Part shown: positions 1-8,946 of the stretch, piece after piece
How the letters are laid out: every line of letters starts with the position of its first letter
How positions within the stretch are numbered: position 1 is the first letter of the stretch
Assembly: GCA_009993605.1 (NCBI GenBank)
Contig: JAACTB010000007.1
Coordinates: 496,001-560,000 of the forward strand
Origin: Erythrobacter sp.
Lineage (GTDB): Bacteria > Pseudomonadota > Alphaproteobacteria > Sphingomonadales > Sphingomonadaceae
Reading direction: 5' to 3'
DNA length: 64,000 bases
Position numbers and translations under genes: made by a program
Notes under the pieces: model-generated
The model's database searches: none
Seen by the model: only the letters and a program-made list of their open reading frames with translations
What the model was told of the DNA's origin: nothing

Positions 1-768
1 CTCGACGCTCCGCTGACGAGCGCGATACCTGATCTGCGGCAATACGATGTCGAACACGCGCCCGAGCGGCGGCTTACCTTCCGCCAGTGCCTCGCCCATC
101 AGACCTTTCTGCCCGCTGTCTTCCCGATCTATACCTATGGGGACGATCCTCTGCGAATGCGCGCCTTCGTGCTCCAGCACGAATGGACGCACGGCGCTCC
201 GGTCTATTCCGACATAAATTTCATCCTGCTCGGGATCGCGGTCGAGCGGATTACCGGCCAGCCGCTGTCTGCCTGGCCGCTCGGGCCGGGCCTTTCCTAC
301 GGCCCGCCGCCCGGCCCGGCGGTCGCGACCGAATTCTGCACCTGGCGCAATAGAATCCTGAAAGGCGAAGTGCATGACGAGAACGCCGCGGCGCTCGGCG
401 GTGCGCCTGGCCATGCGGGCCTGTTCGGTACGGTGGACGGGGTGCTCGGCTTCGCGCGCGCCCTGATGGCGGGCGAAGTGCTGTCCCCTGCTTCGATGCG
501 GCTCATCCGGACGTCGCAATTCCATCACCGCACGCATGGATGGGAACTGCCCTATGGTGGCTGGTCCGGGGGAGAAGCGTGTTCGCGCAGCACGATCGGG
601 CATACCGGCTTCACGGGAACCGGGCTGTGGCTGGATTTCGAGCGCGGGATGGCGTGGACGCTTCTTTCCAATCGCGTCCATCCGACACGTCATCGCGACC
701 GCGCGATCTACCAATTGCGGCCCGAAATCGGCCGCAGCGTCATCGAAGCCTGGGATGCCGCGCATTAG
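1..768 (+). CDS. Beta-lactamase-fold serine hydrolase, 5'-truncated at window edge
   Basis: Frame 1 is open from base 1 to the TAG at 768 (LDAPLTSAIPDLRQYD...), upstream of the listed ORF start at 157; late motifs GGAPGHAGLFGTVDGVLGFARALMAGE and IGHTGFTGTGLWLD are typical of class-C beta-lactamase-like hydrolases. Confidence 0.8.
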   Translation, partial: LDAPLTSAIPDLRQYDVEHAPERRLTFRQCLAHQTFLPAVFPIYTYGDDPLRMRAFVLQHEWTHGAPVYSDINFILLGIAVERITGQPLSAWPLGPGLSYGPPPGPAVATEFCTWRNRILKGEVHDENAAALGGAPGHAGLFGTVDGVLGFARALMAGEVLSPASMRLIRTSQFHHRTHGWELPYGGWSGGEACSRSTIGHTGFTGTGLWLDFERGMAWTLLSNRVHPTRHRDRAIYQLRPEIGRSVIEAWDAAH

Positions 769-869
769 CAAAGCGCTCATGCGTCATGTTCGGGCGTCCA
801 TAACCTGCCCGCATGAAACGAAATCGCGGCGCTTGTCACCGGCGCACCCACCCCTTTAGGCAAGGTTTC

Positions 870-2933
870 ATGCGGTTCGTCATACTCCTGCTCGCCACGC
901 TGGTTTCGCTCCAGTCGCCCTCTCTCGCGCAGGAAAGTCGATCCGCGCCAGCAATGGATGTCGCACGCTCCACGGCTCTGGCTGAGCGCCTTGCAATCCC
1001 CTTTGCGTCCGACCTCGCAGGGGCCGCCGATGCGCCCGTTTTCGCCTGGGTCGAAAACGCGCGCGGCGTGCGCAATGTCATGGTGGCGCGCGCGGGAGAA
1101 ACCGCCCGCAGGTTGACCGATTACCACAAAGACGACGGGAGCGAGATTTACGGACTCGCCCTGTCACCCGATGGGACAAGGATCGCTTTCGTTCGCGGCG
1201 GGGACGCTTCGTTCGCCGACGAGAGCTTGCCCAACACCGGACAGGCCGTAGAGGCGCCCGATCAGACGGTCTATCTCGTCGATCTCGGAACCGACGCGGC
1301 GCCGCGGACGATCGGTCGGGGGCACGATCCCCTGTTCTCGCCGGACGGACGCTCGCTCCTGTTCGTACGGAGCGGAACGATCATGGTATCGACCGGAGAA
1401 GGCGATGCACGCCGGGTCGCGGATCTGCGCGGCAATGCGGGTGATTTCAGCTGGTCGCCCGATGGGACGCGCATCCTGTTTCGTGAATTGCGTTCGGGCC
1501 ATAGCATCGTCGGCACCGTCGATGTCGAGCGAGGCCGCTTGCTTTATCTCGGCGCCACGCTCGGCCATTCCAGCGATCCCGCTTTTTCACCTGACGGTCG
1601 GGCGGTCGCCTTCATCCAGTTCCGCGATCCCCCCGCCCGCTTCGATGATAGCCGCCAATCCTTCTGGTCGGTGCGCGTGGCGAATCTGGCCACGGGAGAT
1701 GTCCGCACCGTCTGGTCGGCGCCGGAGGGCGAAGGCGGGCAATATTATGGCACGCGCGGGCGCAATCTGTTCTGGACGGCGTCGGACCATCTGCTGTTTC
1801 CCTTCGAGGGCAGCGGCTGGCTGCATGTCATGGCGGTGCCCGCGAAAGGCGGGCCTGCGCGCGATCTGACCCCGGACGCCAACGAGGTCGAGAATTTCGT
1901 GCCCACGCCGGATGGGCGCGGCGTTGTCTATTCCGCCAATCCTGGCGATCTCGACAGCCGCACGCTCTGGCAGGTCGATATCGCCACCGGCGCGGACCGA
2001 CAGCTGACGGACGATCGACACTTCTCCTTCTTCCCCGTTTTCGGCGGCAATCGTCTCGCCGCAACGCTGACCGACGCGCGATCGCCCGCGCATATGGTGG
2101 TGGTCGACACGATGGAACCGCTCGGCCCCGCACCGAGCGTCGCGGCCTACGCCGTGCCGCAGACGGTCCGCTTCGCCGCAGAGGACGGCATGATGATCCA
2201 CGCCCAGTATTTTCGCGGCGTCGGCGTCGGGGATGGCCCGCGTCCGGCGCTGATCTTCGCCCATGGCGGCCCGCGCCGCCAGATGATCGCGGGCTTCCAT
2301 CCTATCTTCTATTACCACAACACCTATATCCGGAATCAGGAATTCGCTGCGCAAGGCTACGACGTCCTGTCGGTCAATTTCCGCAGCGGCACGAATTACG
2401 GCCGCGCCTTTCGCGAAGCGCCGGAAACGGGGCGGGAGGGCGCTTCGGAATATCAGGACATTCTTGCAGGCGCGCGCTGGCTGGCGGCACGGCCCGGCGT
2501 CGATCCGGCGCGCATCGGGATCTGGGGCGGGAGCTGGGGCGGATATCTCGCCGCACTGGCTCTTGCGCGCGACAGCGATGTGTTCGCCGCAGGTGTCGAT
2601 CTCCACGGCGTCCACGCGATGGTGCGCCCGGTGCCCGACAGCTACGCACCGGATGAGGTTGCGGCGATCCAGCAGCTGCAATGGGACAGTTCGCCCATGG
2701 GCGCGATCGAGGATTGGCGCTCCCCCGTCCTCCTCATCCATGGCGATGACGATCAGAACGTCGATTATCGCCAGTCGCTCCTGCTGGCCCGCGAACTGAC
2801 TGCGCGCGGCGTGCCGTTCGAGGAACTCGCGATACCCAACGAACGCCACGATTTCTTCCGCTATGAAAGCTGGCTCGAAGCGCTGGAGGCGACCGGGGAC
2901 TTCTTCGATCGCAGGCTGGAGCAGACACGATGA
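870..2933 (+). CDS. S9 family (prolyl-oligopeptidase-like) peptidase, secreted
   Basis: In-frame ATG at 870 gives a signal peptide (MRFVILLLATLVSLQSPSLAQ); TolB/beta-propeller-like repeats (SPDGTRIAF, SPDGRSLLF) and nucleophile elbow GIWGGSWGGY, late HGDDDQNV and NERHDF. Confidence 0.9.
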   Translation: MRFVILLLATLVSLQSPSLAQESRSAPAMDVARSTALAERLAIPFASDLAGAADAPVFAWVENARGVRNVMVARAGETARRLTDYHKDDGSEIYGLALSPDGTRIAFVRGGDASFADESLPNTGQAVEAPDQTVYLVDLGTDAAPRTIGRGHDPLFSPDGRSLLFVRSGTIMVSTGEGDARRVADLRGNAGDFSWSPDGTRILFRELRSGHSIVGTVDVERGRLLYLGATLGHSSDPAFSPDGRAVAFIQFRDPPARFDDSRQSFWSVRVANLATGDVRTVWSAPEGEGGQYYGTRGRNLFWTASDHLLFPFEGSGWLHVMAVPAKGGPARDLTPDANEVENFVPTPDGRGVVYSANPGDLDSRTLWQVDIATGADRQLTDDRHFSFFPVFGGNRLAATLTDARSPAHMVVVDTMEPLGPAPSVAAYAVPQTVRFAAEDGMMIHAQYFRGVGVGDGPRPALIFAHGGPRRQMIAGFHPIFYYHNTYIRNQEFAAQGYDVLSVNFRSGTNYGRAFREAPETGREGASEYQDILAGARWLAARPGVDPARIGIWGGSWGGYLAALALARDSDVFAAGVDLHGVHAMVRPVPDSYAPDEVAAIQQLQWDSSPMGAIEDWRSPVLLIHGDDDQNVDYRQSLLLARELTARGVPFEELAIPNERHDFFRYESWLEALEATGDFFDRRLEQTR

Positions 2934-4795
2934 TCCGCACTCTCGTCGCCATGCTCGCCGCCCTAGCCGCCCTGGCCGTCTCCTTCGCGGGCCTGCCTGC
3001 CAGCGCCCAGCAGGAGCGGGCAACGCTGATCCGCAACGCGCGCATTTTCGACGCCACCGGCGCGCCCGCCTATACCGGGGACGTGCTGATACGCGATGGA
3101 GTCATCGCCGAGATCGCCCCGCGCATCCGTCGCCCGCGCGGCGCGGTTGTGGTCGATGCGAAAGGGCGCACGCTCATACCCGGACTGCACGACCTCCACA
3201 CGCATTTGCGCTCGCCCGCCCACTCCGGCCCCGAAGACATGGCGAAAGCTTGGGCGGGCTACCTCGTCAACGGCGTGACCACGGTGAACGATTATTCGCT
3301 TTCGGCGGAAATGCTGGAGCCGATCCGCGCGATCATCAGGGGGCCCGACGCGATCTGGGCACCACATCTCAATCTCGCGATCCGCGCGGGTGTGCCGGGC
3401 GGGCACGGCACCGAATATGGCTGGGGGGACTTCTTCACGATGAAGGCCGCCAGTCCGCGCGCCGGCCACCTCGCGATGGCGCGCGCCCTGCCCTATCGGC
3501 CCGACGTGGTCAAAGTGTTCGCCGATGGCTGGCGATACGATCGCGGCCCGGACCTCAATTCGATGAATGTCGGCACGCTCACGGCCATTGTCGCGGATGC
3601 ACACGCGCGCGACATTCCGGTGGTGACTCACACCGTCACGCTCGAAGGCGCGAAGGTCGCGGCAGCGGCCGGCGTCGATGCGGTGGTTCACGGGATTGGA
3701 GACGTCCGAGTGGACGACGAGGCGATCGCCCTGATGCGCGACAGGGGAACGAGTTATGTCTCGACCCTGGTCGTCTACGAACCGGGCGACATCCGAACGA
3801 TGACGGATGGGGAGAAAAGCGTTCTGTCCTCTCCCGAACTGGCGCGCGAGGCGGCCCGGGCGGCCCGCGGCAATCGCGTCGTCGAACCGGAGGTCACCGC
3901 GCGGTGGGAGGTTCTCAAGGCCAATCTAAGGGCCATGCACGCCGCGAACATCCCCATCGGTGTTGGGACGGATGCGGGGATCGGCGGAGTCTATCACGGC
4001 AGTTCCGCCCTTCGCGAGATCGGCTGGCTGGTCGAACTCGGCCTGACGCCCGCCGAAGCGCTGATCGCGGCGACGCGTACCAGCGCCGAGATCATGGGTC
4101 AGGGGAACCGCCACGGCACGATCGCTCCTGGAATGCGCGCCGATCTGGTGCTTGTGGACGGTCGCCCGGACGAGGATGTCGCCGACCTCTGGAAGATCGC
4201 GCGGGTCTGGAAGGCGGGTAGCGAGGTGCCGCTCGAAAAGCTGCGCGCACGTCGGAGCGATCCGGCGATGACGCCCCTCCCCACCGTCGCCATGACGGGA
4301 CCGATTATGACGGGGGCGCGCGGCGACGGGCGGACAGATCTCGATACCCTGCCCGTCGATTCCACCGATGCGGGCAGCGATTACAGCGACATTGCCTTCG
4401 TCCATCGCCACGGGCCCGACGGCACGCGCCCCATCTTCAGCCTCGCAAGCTTCGGGGCGAGCGCGCGTCCGTTCGCGCAGCTGGTCCTTCCGCTCACGAA
4501 GGGGGCAGTGCTGCCCGCCGATGCGAGCCGGTTCGCGGGCATCGCGTTCAAGGCGCGCGGTGCTGGGACATACCGCTTGCGCCTCGAAAGCTATGGCCTC
4601 GACGGGTCGGACTGGTTTCAGCAGGATTTCAAAGCCGGATCGGACATGCGCGAAATCCGCCTGCCCTTCTCCGCCTTCACGAGCAGTGGGGATGCGCGGC
4701 CCGACCTCAAAACCCTGCGCGCGCTACGGTTTGAACTGACGGGCGAGCCGGGCGGGCGCGGCTGGCTGGAACTGGACGATGTGCGCTTCTACTGA
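2930..4795 (+). CDS. Amidohydrolase family protein with C-terminal CIA30/carbohydrate-binding-like domain
   Basis: ATGA overlap with previous gene; signal peptide; metal motif HDLHTHL; late GTIAPGMRADLVLVDG; C-terminal segment ASRFAGIAFKARGAGTYRLRLES...LELDDVRFY resembles a CIA30 domain. Confidence 0.85.
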   Translation: MIRTLVAMLAALAALAVSFAGLPASAQQERATLIRNARIFDATGAPAYTGDVLIRDGVIAEIAPRIRRPRGAVVVDAKGRTLIPGLHDLHTHLRSPAHSGPEDMAKAWAGYLVNGVTTVNDYSLSAEMLEPIRAIIRGPDAIWAPHLNLAIRAGVPGGHGTEYGWGDFFTMKAASPRAGHLAMARALPYRPDVVKVFADGWRYDRGPDLNSMNVGTLTAIVADAHARDIPVVTHTVTLEGAKVAAAAGVDAVVHGIGDVRVDDEAIALMRDRGTSYVSTLVVYEPGDIRTMTDGEKSVLSSPELAREAARAARGNRVVEPEVTARWEVLKANLRAMHAANIPIGVGTDAGIGGVYHGSSALREIGWLVELGLTPAEALIAATRTSAEIMGQGNRHGTIAPGMRADLVLVDGRPDEDVADLWKIARVWKAGSEVPLEKLRARRSDPAMTPLPTVAMTGPIMTGARGDGRTDLDTLPVDSTDAGSDYSDIAFVHRHGPDGTRPIFSLASFGASARPFAQLVLPLTKGAVLPADASRFAGIAFKARGAGTYRLRLESYGLDGSDWFQQDFKAGSDMREIRLPFSAFTSSGDARPDLKTLRALRFELTGEPGGRGWLELDDVRFY

Positions 4796-4799
4796 CCGC

Positions 4800-5681
4800 C
4801 TAGCCGCGCAGACGCTCGACCAGCGCATCGAAACGCTCGCCGGTCTTCAGAGCGTGCGCCGCCGCATCTCCCTCTTGTCCGAGCGCGAGGAGAACCGCCA
4901 GGCGAATGTCGCCCCCGGCGAGAGCGAGAGCGCTACGAGCCTTGCTCTGTGCGACGCCCGCGACCCTTTCGATCATCGCGACCGCGCGCCTCTCCAGCTT
5001 CGCATTGCTGATCCGCATATTGACCATCAGACCCCGATAGACGAGGCCGAGCTCGAGCATGATCGCGGTCGACAGGGCATTGAGCGCAGCCTTCTGCGCG
5101 GTTCCGGCGCCGAGGCGAGTAGACCCGGCAATCGCTTCCGCCCCGGTATCGAGCAGGATGGCATGGTCGCCCGCTTCCAGCAGCGGGCTGCCCGGATTGT
5201 TGGCGATGGCAATGGTCAGGACTCCGCGCGCGCGCGCTCCGCGGACGGCACCGATGGTGAAGGGCGTATGTCCGCTGGCAGCGATCCCGATCAGCACGTC
5301 GGACTGCTTCAGCCCCGCTCCGCGCACCGTCGCTCTTCCCGCGGCCTCGTCATCCTCCGCGCCTTCGACCGCGCGCATCATCGCATCGGACCCTCCCGCA
5401 AGAAAAAAGGCCAGGCGATCCTCGGGCCAGCCGAAGGTCGGCGTGAGTTCGACGCCGTCCTGCACCCCGATCCGGCCCGACGTGCCCGCCCCGGCATAGG
5501 CGATCCGGCCGCTGGCGCCGAGACGTGTCGCCGCGTGCTCGGCTGCGCTGGCGATCGCATCGCTCACAGCCGCGACCGCCGCCACCGCACGGGCCTGTCC
5601 ATCGAGGATCGTGGCGACCGCCGTGTCGAGCGGCCAGCGGTCGATATCCTGAAGGTCGGGGTCGATACTCTCGGTGCTCAT
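4800..5681 (-). CDS. murQ: N-acetylmuramic acid 6-phosphate etherase
   Basis: MSTESIDPDLQDIDRWPLDTAVATI... with SIS-domain AGAGTSGRIGVQDGVELTPTFG and GIAASGHTPFTIGAVRGARARG, TRLGAGTAQKAALNALSTAIMLELG: characteristic of MurQ. Confidence 0.95.
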   Translation of the reverse strand: MSTESIDPDLQDIDRWPLDTAVATILDGQARAVAAVAAVSDAIASAAEHAATRLGASGRIAYAGAGTSGRIGVQDGVELTPTFGWPEDRLAFFLAGGSDAMMRAVEGAEDDEAAGRATVRGAGLKQSDVLIGIAASGHTPFTIGAVRGARARGVLTIAIANNPGSPLLEAGDHAILLDTGAEAIAGSTRLGAGTAQKAALNALSTAIMLELGLVYRGLMVNMRISNAKLERRAVAMIERVAGVAQSKARSALALAGGDIRLAVLLALGQEGDAAAHALKTGERFDALVERLRG

Positions 5682-5752
5682 GATCTGGGCGTATCGCCTG
5701 CGCCGCTGGCTTGCCAAGCCGCATCACCGCGCCCCGCCCATAGGTCGCGGTT

Positions 5753-6790
5753 ATGAGTGCGACCCAAGCCGCGTCATCGCAAATGCTGCGCGAAGCGGCC
5801 GAAGCGCCTCGGCGTGCACGCTTGCAGCGTGTCCGCAATCGCGATGCCCTGCACGATGCGGCACGGCGCATCCGCGCGCTTAATCCCCCCTTCGCCATCA
5901 CGATCGCGCGTGGATCGTCCGACCATGCGGCAAGCTTCGCCAAACATCTGTTCGAAACCCGCCTCGGCATTCCAACGCTCAGCCAGTCTCCCTCGCTCGC
6001 CACGCTTTTCAAAGCGACCTCGCCGCGTCTGAAAGGTGCGCTGGCGCTGACGATCTCGCAATCCGGGCGAAGCCCCGATCTGATCGAGACAGCAGCCGCC
6101 GCGCGCGCGGCGGGCGCCACGGTGATCGCGATGGTGAACGACGAAACTTCGCCGCTGGCACAAGAGGCGGATATTCTTCTCCCCCTTCATGCGGGCGAGG
6201 AGTTCAGCGTCGCTGCGACCAAAAGCTTCGTCGCGTCGCTGGTCGCGGTGGCGGATCTCGTTTGCGCCGTGAAGGCGGATGAGCGACTCGCCAAGGCTTT
6301 GGACGAGATCGAACCTGTATTGGAAAAGGCGTGGGCCTGCGACTGGTCCGCCGCACTCGCTCCGCTATCCGCTATCGATCGGCTGCTCGTCCTCGGGCGA
6401 GGATGTACGCTGCCGATCGCTGGCGAAGCAGCGCTGAAATTCAAGGAGGTCGCGCGGATCCATGCCGAGGCGTTCAGCAGCGCCGAAGTCGCGCATGGCC
6501 CGATGGCGCTGATCGGAGAAGGCGATCCGGTCTTCGCCTTCGCCCCCGCCGACGCTGCACGGGACAGCTTCGTGGAGCGGCTTGGATCACTGCGCGAGCG
6601 GGGGGCACGTATTCTCTCGGTCGGAAGTGCGGATTCCTGTTCCCTGTCCGCGATCGGTGCGCGCGATCCGGCGGTCGAGGCGATCGCCATGATCCTTAGC
6701 TTCTATCGCCTTGTTGAGGCGTTGGCCCACCGACGCGGGCTCGATCCCGATCGTCCGCCTCATCTTTCCAAGGTCACGCGCACCCGATGA
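5753..6790 (+). CDS. SIS-domain aminosugar deaminase (NagB-II / AgaS-like glucosamine-6-phosphate deaminase)
   Basis: Two SIS-domain motifs (ARGSSDHAASFAKHLFE, TISQSGRSPDLIE, LGRGCTLPIAGEAALKFKEVARIHAEAFSSAEVAHGP) without an N-terminal glutaminase domain; directly followed by nagA with ATGA overlap. Confidence 0.85.
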   Translation: MSATQAASSQMLREAAEAPRRARLQRVRNRDALHDAARRIRALNPPFAITIARGSSDHAASFAKHLFETRLGIPTLSQSPSLATLFKATSPRLKGALALTISQSGRSPDLIETAAAARAAGATVIAMVNDETSPLAQEADILLPLHAGEEFSVAATKSFVASLVAVADLVCAVKADERLAKALDEIEPVLEKAWACDWSAALAPLSAIDRLLVLGRGCTLPIAGEAALKFKEVARIHAEAFSSAEVAHGPMALIGEGDPVFAFAPADAARDSFVERLGSLRERGARILSVGSADSCSLSAIGARDPAVEAIAMILSFYRLVEALAHRRGLDPDRPPHLSKVTRTR

Positions 6791-7929
6791 ACGCGCATAT
6801 CCTCGTCGGCGCAAAGATCGTCACGCCCGATGGCTTGCAAGATGGCGCACGTGTCGCGATCGAGAATGGTTTTATCCGCGAGATCGGCTCTGATGCCGAA
6901 CCGTATGGAGAGTGGGTGGAGCTGGAGGGCGGCTATCTCGTCCCGGGGTTCATCGACACGCAGGTCAATGGAGGCGGGGGCGTTCTGTTCAACGACGCAC
7001 CGACCGTCCACACGATAGAGGCCATCGCCGAGGCCCATCGCCGCCACGGGACGACCGGCCTCCTCCCCACCCTCATCAGCGACGATCCCGACACTCTGCG
7101 CTGCGCGATCGAAGCCGTCGATGCGGCCATCGCGGCGGGTGTGCCGGAGATACTCGGCATCCATGTCGAAGGGCCGTTCATCAGCGCGGAACGGCGCGGC
7201 ATTCATGCCGAACGCTTCGTTCGCGCGCCAACGGAAGCGGAACTAGAACTGCTCGCTCGCCCTTCGCGAGGGGTAACCCTCGTCACTCTCGCGCCCGAGG
7301 CTATACCTGCCGGGACAATCGCGCGTCTGCGCGCAGCGGGAGTGCTGGTCGCCGCTGGCCACTCTACCGCCGATTACGAAGCGACGCGGCGCGCGCTCGA
7401 CGAAGGGCTCGACGGCTTCACGCACTTGTTCAACGCGATGACGCCGTTCGGATCGCGCGAACCGGGCATGGTCGGCGCCGCGCTCGATGATCGCGAGAGC
7501 CGGTTCGGCATCATCGTCGATGGCCACCACGTCCATCCTGCCAGCCTGCGCGTGGCGCTCGCGGCGCGCGGGCTGGACGGGGCGATGCTGGTCACCGACG
7601 CGATGTCCCCCGCGGGCACCGCGATGGCGCGGTTCGAATTGCAGGGCCGGACGATCACGGTCGCGGATGCCGCCCTGAGGGGCGATGACGGTACGCTCGC
7701 CGGAAGCGCGCTGACGATGGATCTGGCGCTGCGCAACGCGATCCGGATGCTCGGCCTGTCGCTCGCGGAGGCAAGCCGCCTCGCGAGCACAAATCCGGCG
7801 GCGTTCCTGCGCATGAATACCCGGCGCGGAACGATCGCGCCCGGCATGGTCGCCGATCTCGTTCATCTCGACGAGGCGCTTCAGGTCCGCCGGGTTTGGA
7901 TCGGCGGGCGGCTCTTCGACTACCGCTGA
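6787..7929 (+). CDS. nagA: N-acetylglucosamine-6-phosphate deacetylase
   Basis: PGFIDTQVNGGGGVLFND, HVEGPFISAERRGIH, GHSTADYEATRRALDEGLDGFTHLFNAMTPFGSREPG, VTDAMSPAG: NagA signature motifs. Confidence 0.95.
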   Translation: MNAHILVGAKIVTPDGLQDGARVAIENGFIREIGSDAEPYGEWVELEGGYLVPGFIDTQVNGGGGVLFNDAPTVHTIEAIAEAHRRHGTTGLLPTLISDDPDTLRCAIEAVDAAIAAGVPEILGIHVEGPFISAERRGIHAERFVRAPTEAELELLARPSRGVTLVTLAPEAIPAGTIARLRAAGVLVAAGHSTADYEATRRALDEGLDGFTHLFNAMTPFGSREPGMVGAALDDRESRFGIIVDGHHVHPASLRVALAARGLDGAMLVTDAMSPAGTAMARFELQGRTITVADAALRGDDGTLAGSALTMDLALRNAIRMLGLSLAEASRLASTNPAAFLRMNTRRGTIAPGMVADLVHLDEALQVRRVWIGGRLFDYR

Positions 7930-8783
7930 GGGCGATATCCCGCGAGATAGAGGGCGCCGTCCACCGGATCGCCCTGCGCTGGCACCAGTCTCGCGACCGT
8001 CCGCGCCTTCAGCCACGGCTCCATGCGCGGCGCAAGCCCGCCGGCAAGGGCGCATCGCTTTGCGCCACGCTCGAAGATCGTTTCGATAAACCGCTCGATA
8101 TGCCGCGCCGCATCTTCGACGATGGAGCGGGCGATCTCGTCGTTCGCTTCTGCGAAATCCATCACCAGCGGCGCGAAGCTCGCATAATCGGCGGGTCGTG
8201 CCTCGTCCATCCAGGCGATCGCGAGCGGCGTTTCGTGGCCGAAGCGGGCGGTGATCGCGCTGCTGAGCGGCGTGGGCTTGGTCCGCCCGTCGAGCGCGCG
8301 CAAGGCGTGGCGCATCGCGCTGAGGCCGAGGGCGGCTCCGCTGCCTTCGTCGGAGATGGGAAAGCCGTATCCTCCGATCGAGAAGCCTTTCCCCTCGTGC
8401 AGCACATGCGCCGAACTGCCAGTGCCGATGATCAGTATGGCGCCGTCCTGTCCGCCATGGGCTCCCAGATTGGCGATCATCCCGTCGGTGGCGAAAAGGG
8501 TGCTGGCATAGGGGAAATCCTCCGCTTCCAACGCGCTGCGGGCCCGTTCGCGCGACAATCCGGCGATCCCCGCCCCCATCGCGATTGCGCCGACGTCCTC
8601 GATCCCCGCCGCGGCGATGGCATGGCTCCCCGCCTCGAGCAGGACCTGTTTAACCCGTTCGATCCCCATGCGCGTATTGCCGGGGCCCGCCTCGCCCATG
8701 CCGACAACGGCTCCGTCCGCATCGATCAGCCGCGCGCGCGTCCTGCTGCCGCCGACGTCGAAACCGAGATAATATCGTGCCAT
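7920..8783 (-). CDS. BadF/BadG/BcrA/BcrD ATPase-family sugar kinase (GlcNAc/MurNAc kinase-like)
   Basis: ASKHA-type N-terminus MARYYLGFDVGGSRTRARLIDADG, IIGTGSSAHVL...GGYGFPISDEGSGAALG; stop overlaps the convergent nagA end by 10 bp. Confidence 0.85.
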   Translation of the reverse strand: MARYYLGFDVGGSRTRARLIDADGAVVGMGEAGPGNTRMGIERVKQVLLEAGSHAIAAAGIEDVGAIAMGAGIAGLSRERARSALEAEDFPYASTLFATDGMIANLGAHGGQDGAILIIGTGSSAHVLHEGKGFSIGGYGFPISDEGSGAALGLSAMRHALRALDGRTKPTPLSSAITARFGHETPLAIAWMDEARPADYASFAPLVMDFAEANDEIARSIVEDAARHIERFIETIFERGAKRCALAGGLAPRMEPWLKARTVARLVPAQGDPVDGALYLAGYRPQR

Positions 8784-8946
8784 CGCATTTCCCGCGCAAA
8801 CCGCCAGAGTCCCTGCTTGTCTTAGCTGCATGGGTTCGACCGCGCGCCCTTCGATGGGGGAAAGGGCATTGCCACAGGTTATGGGTCCGGCCCGCTTGAC
8901 GGCGGTAAAGGCTACCTCCCGCCCTGTCCTTGGCTATAGCGGTACG

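Noticed and set aside
1587-3023. 478-aa minus-strand ORF over the S9 peptidase gene
   Set aside because: Antisense shadow ORF; the sense frame has complete S9 motifs and signal peptide.
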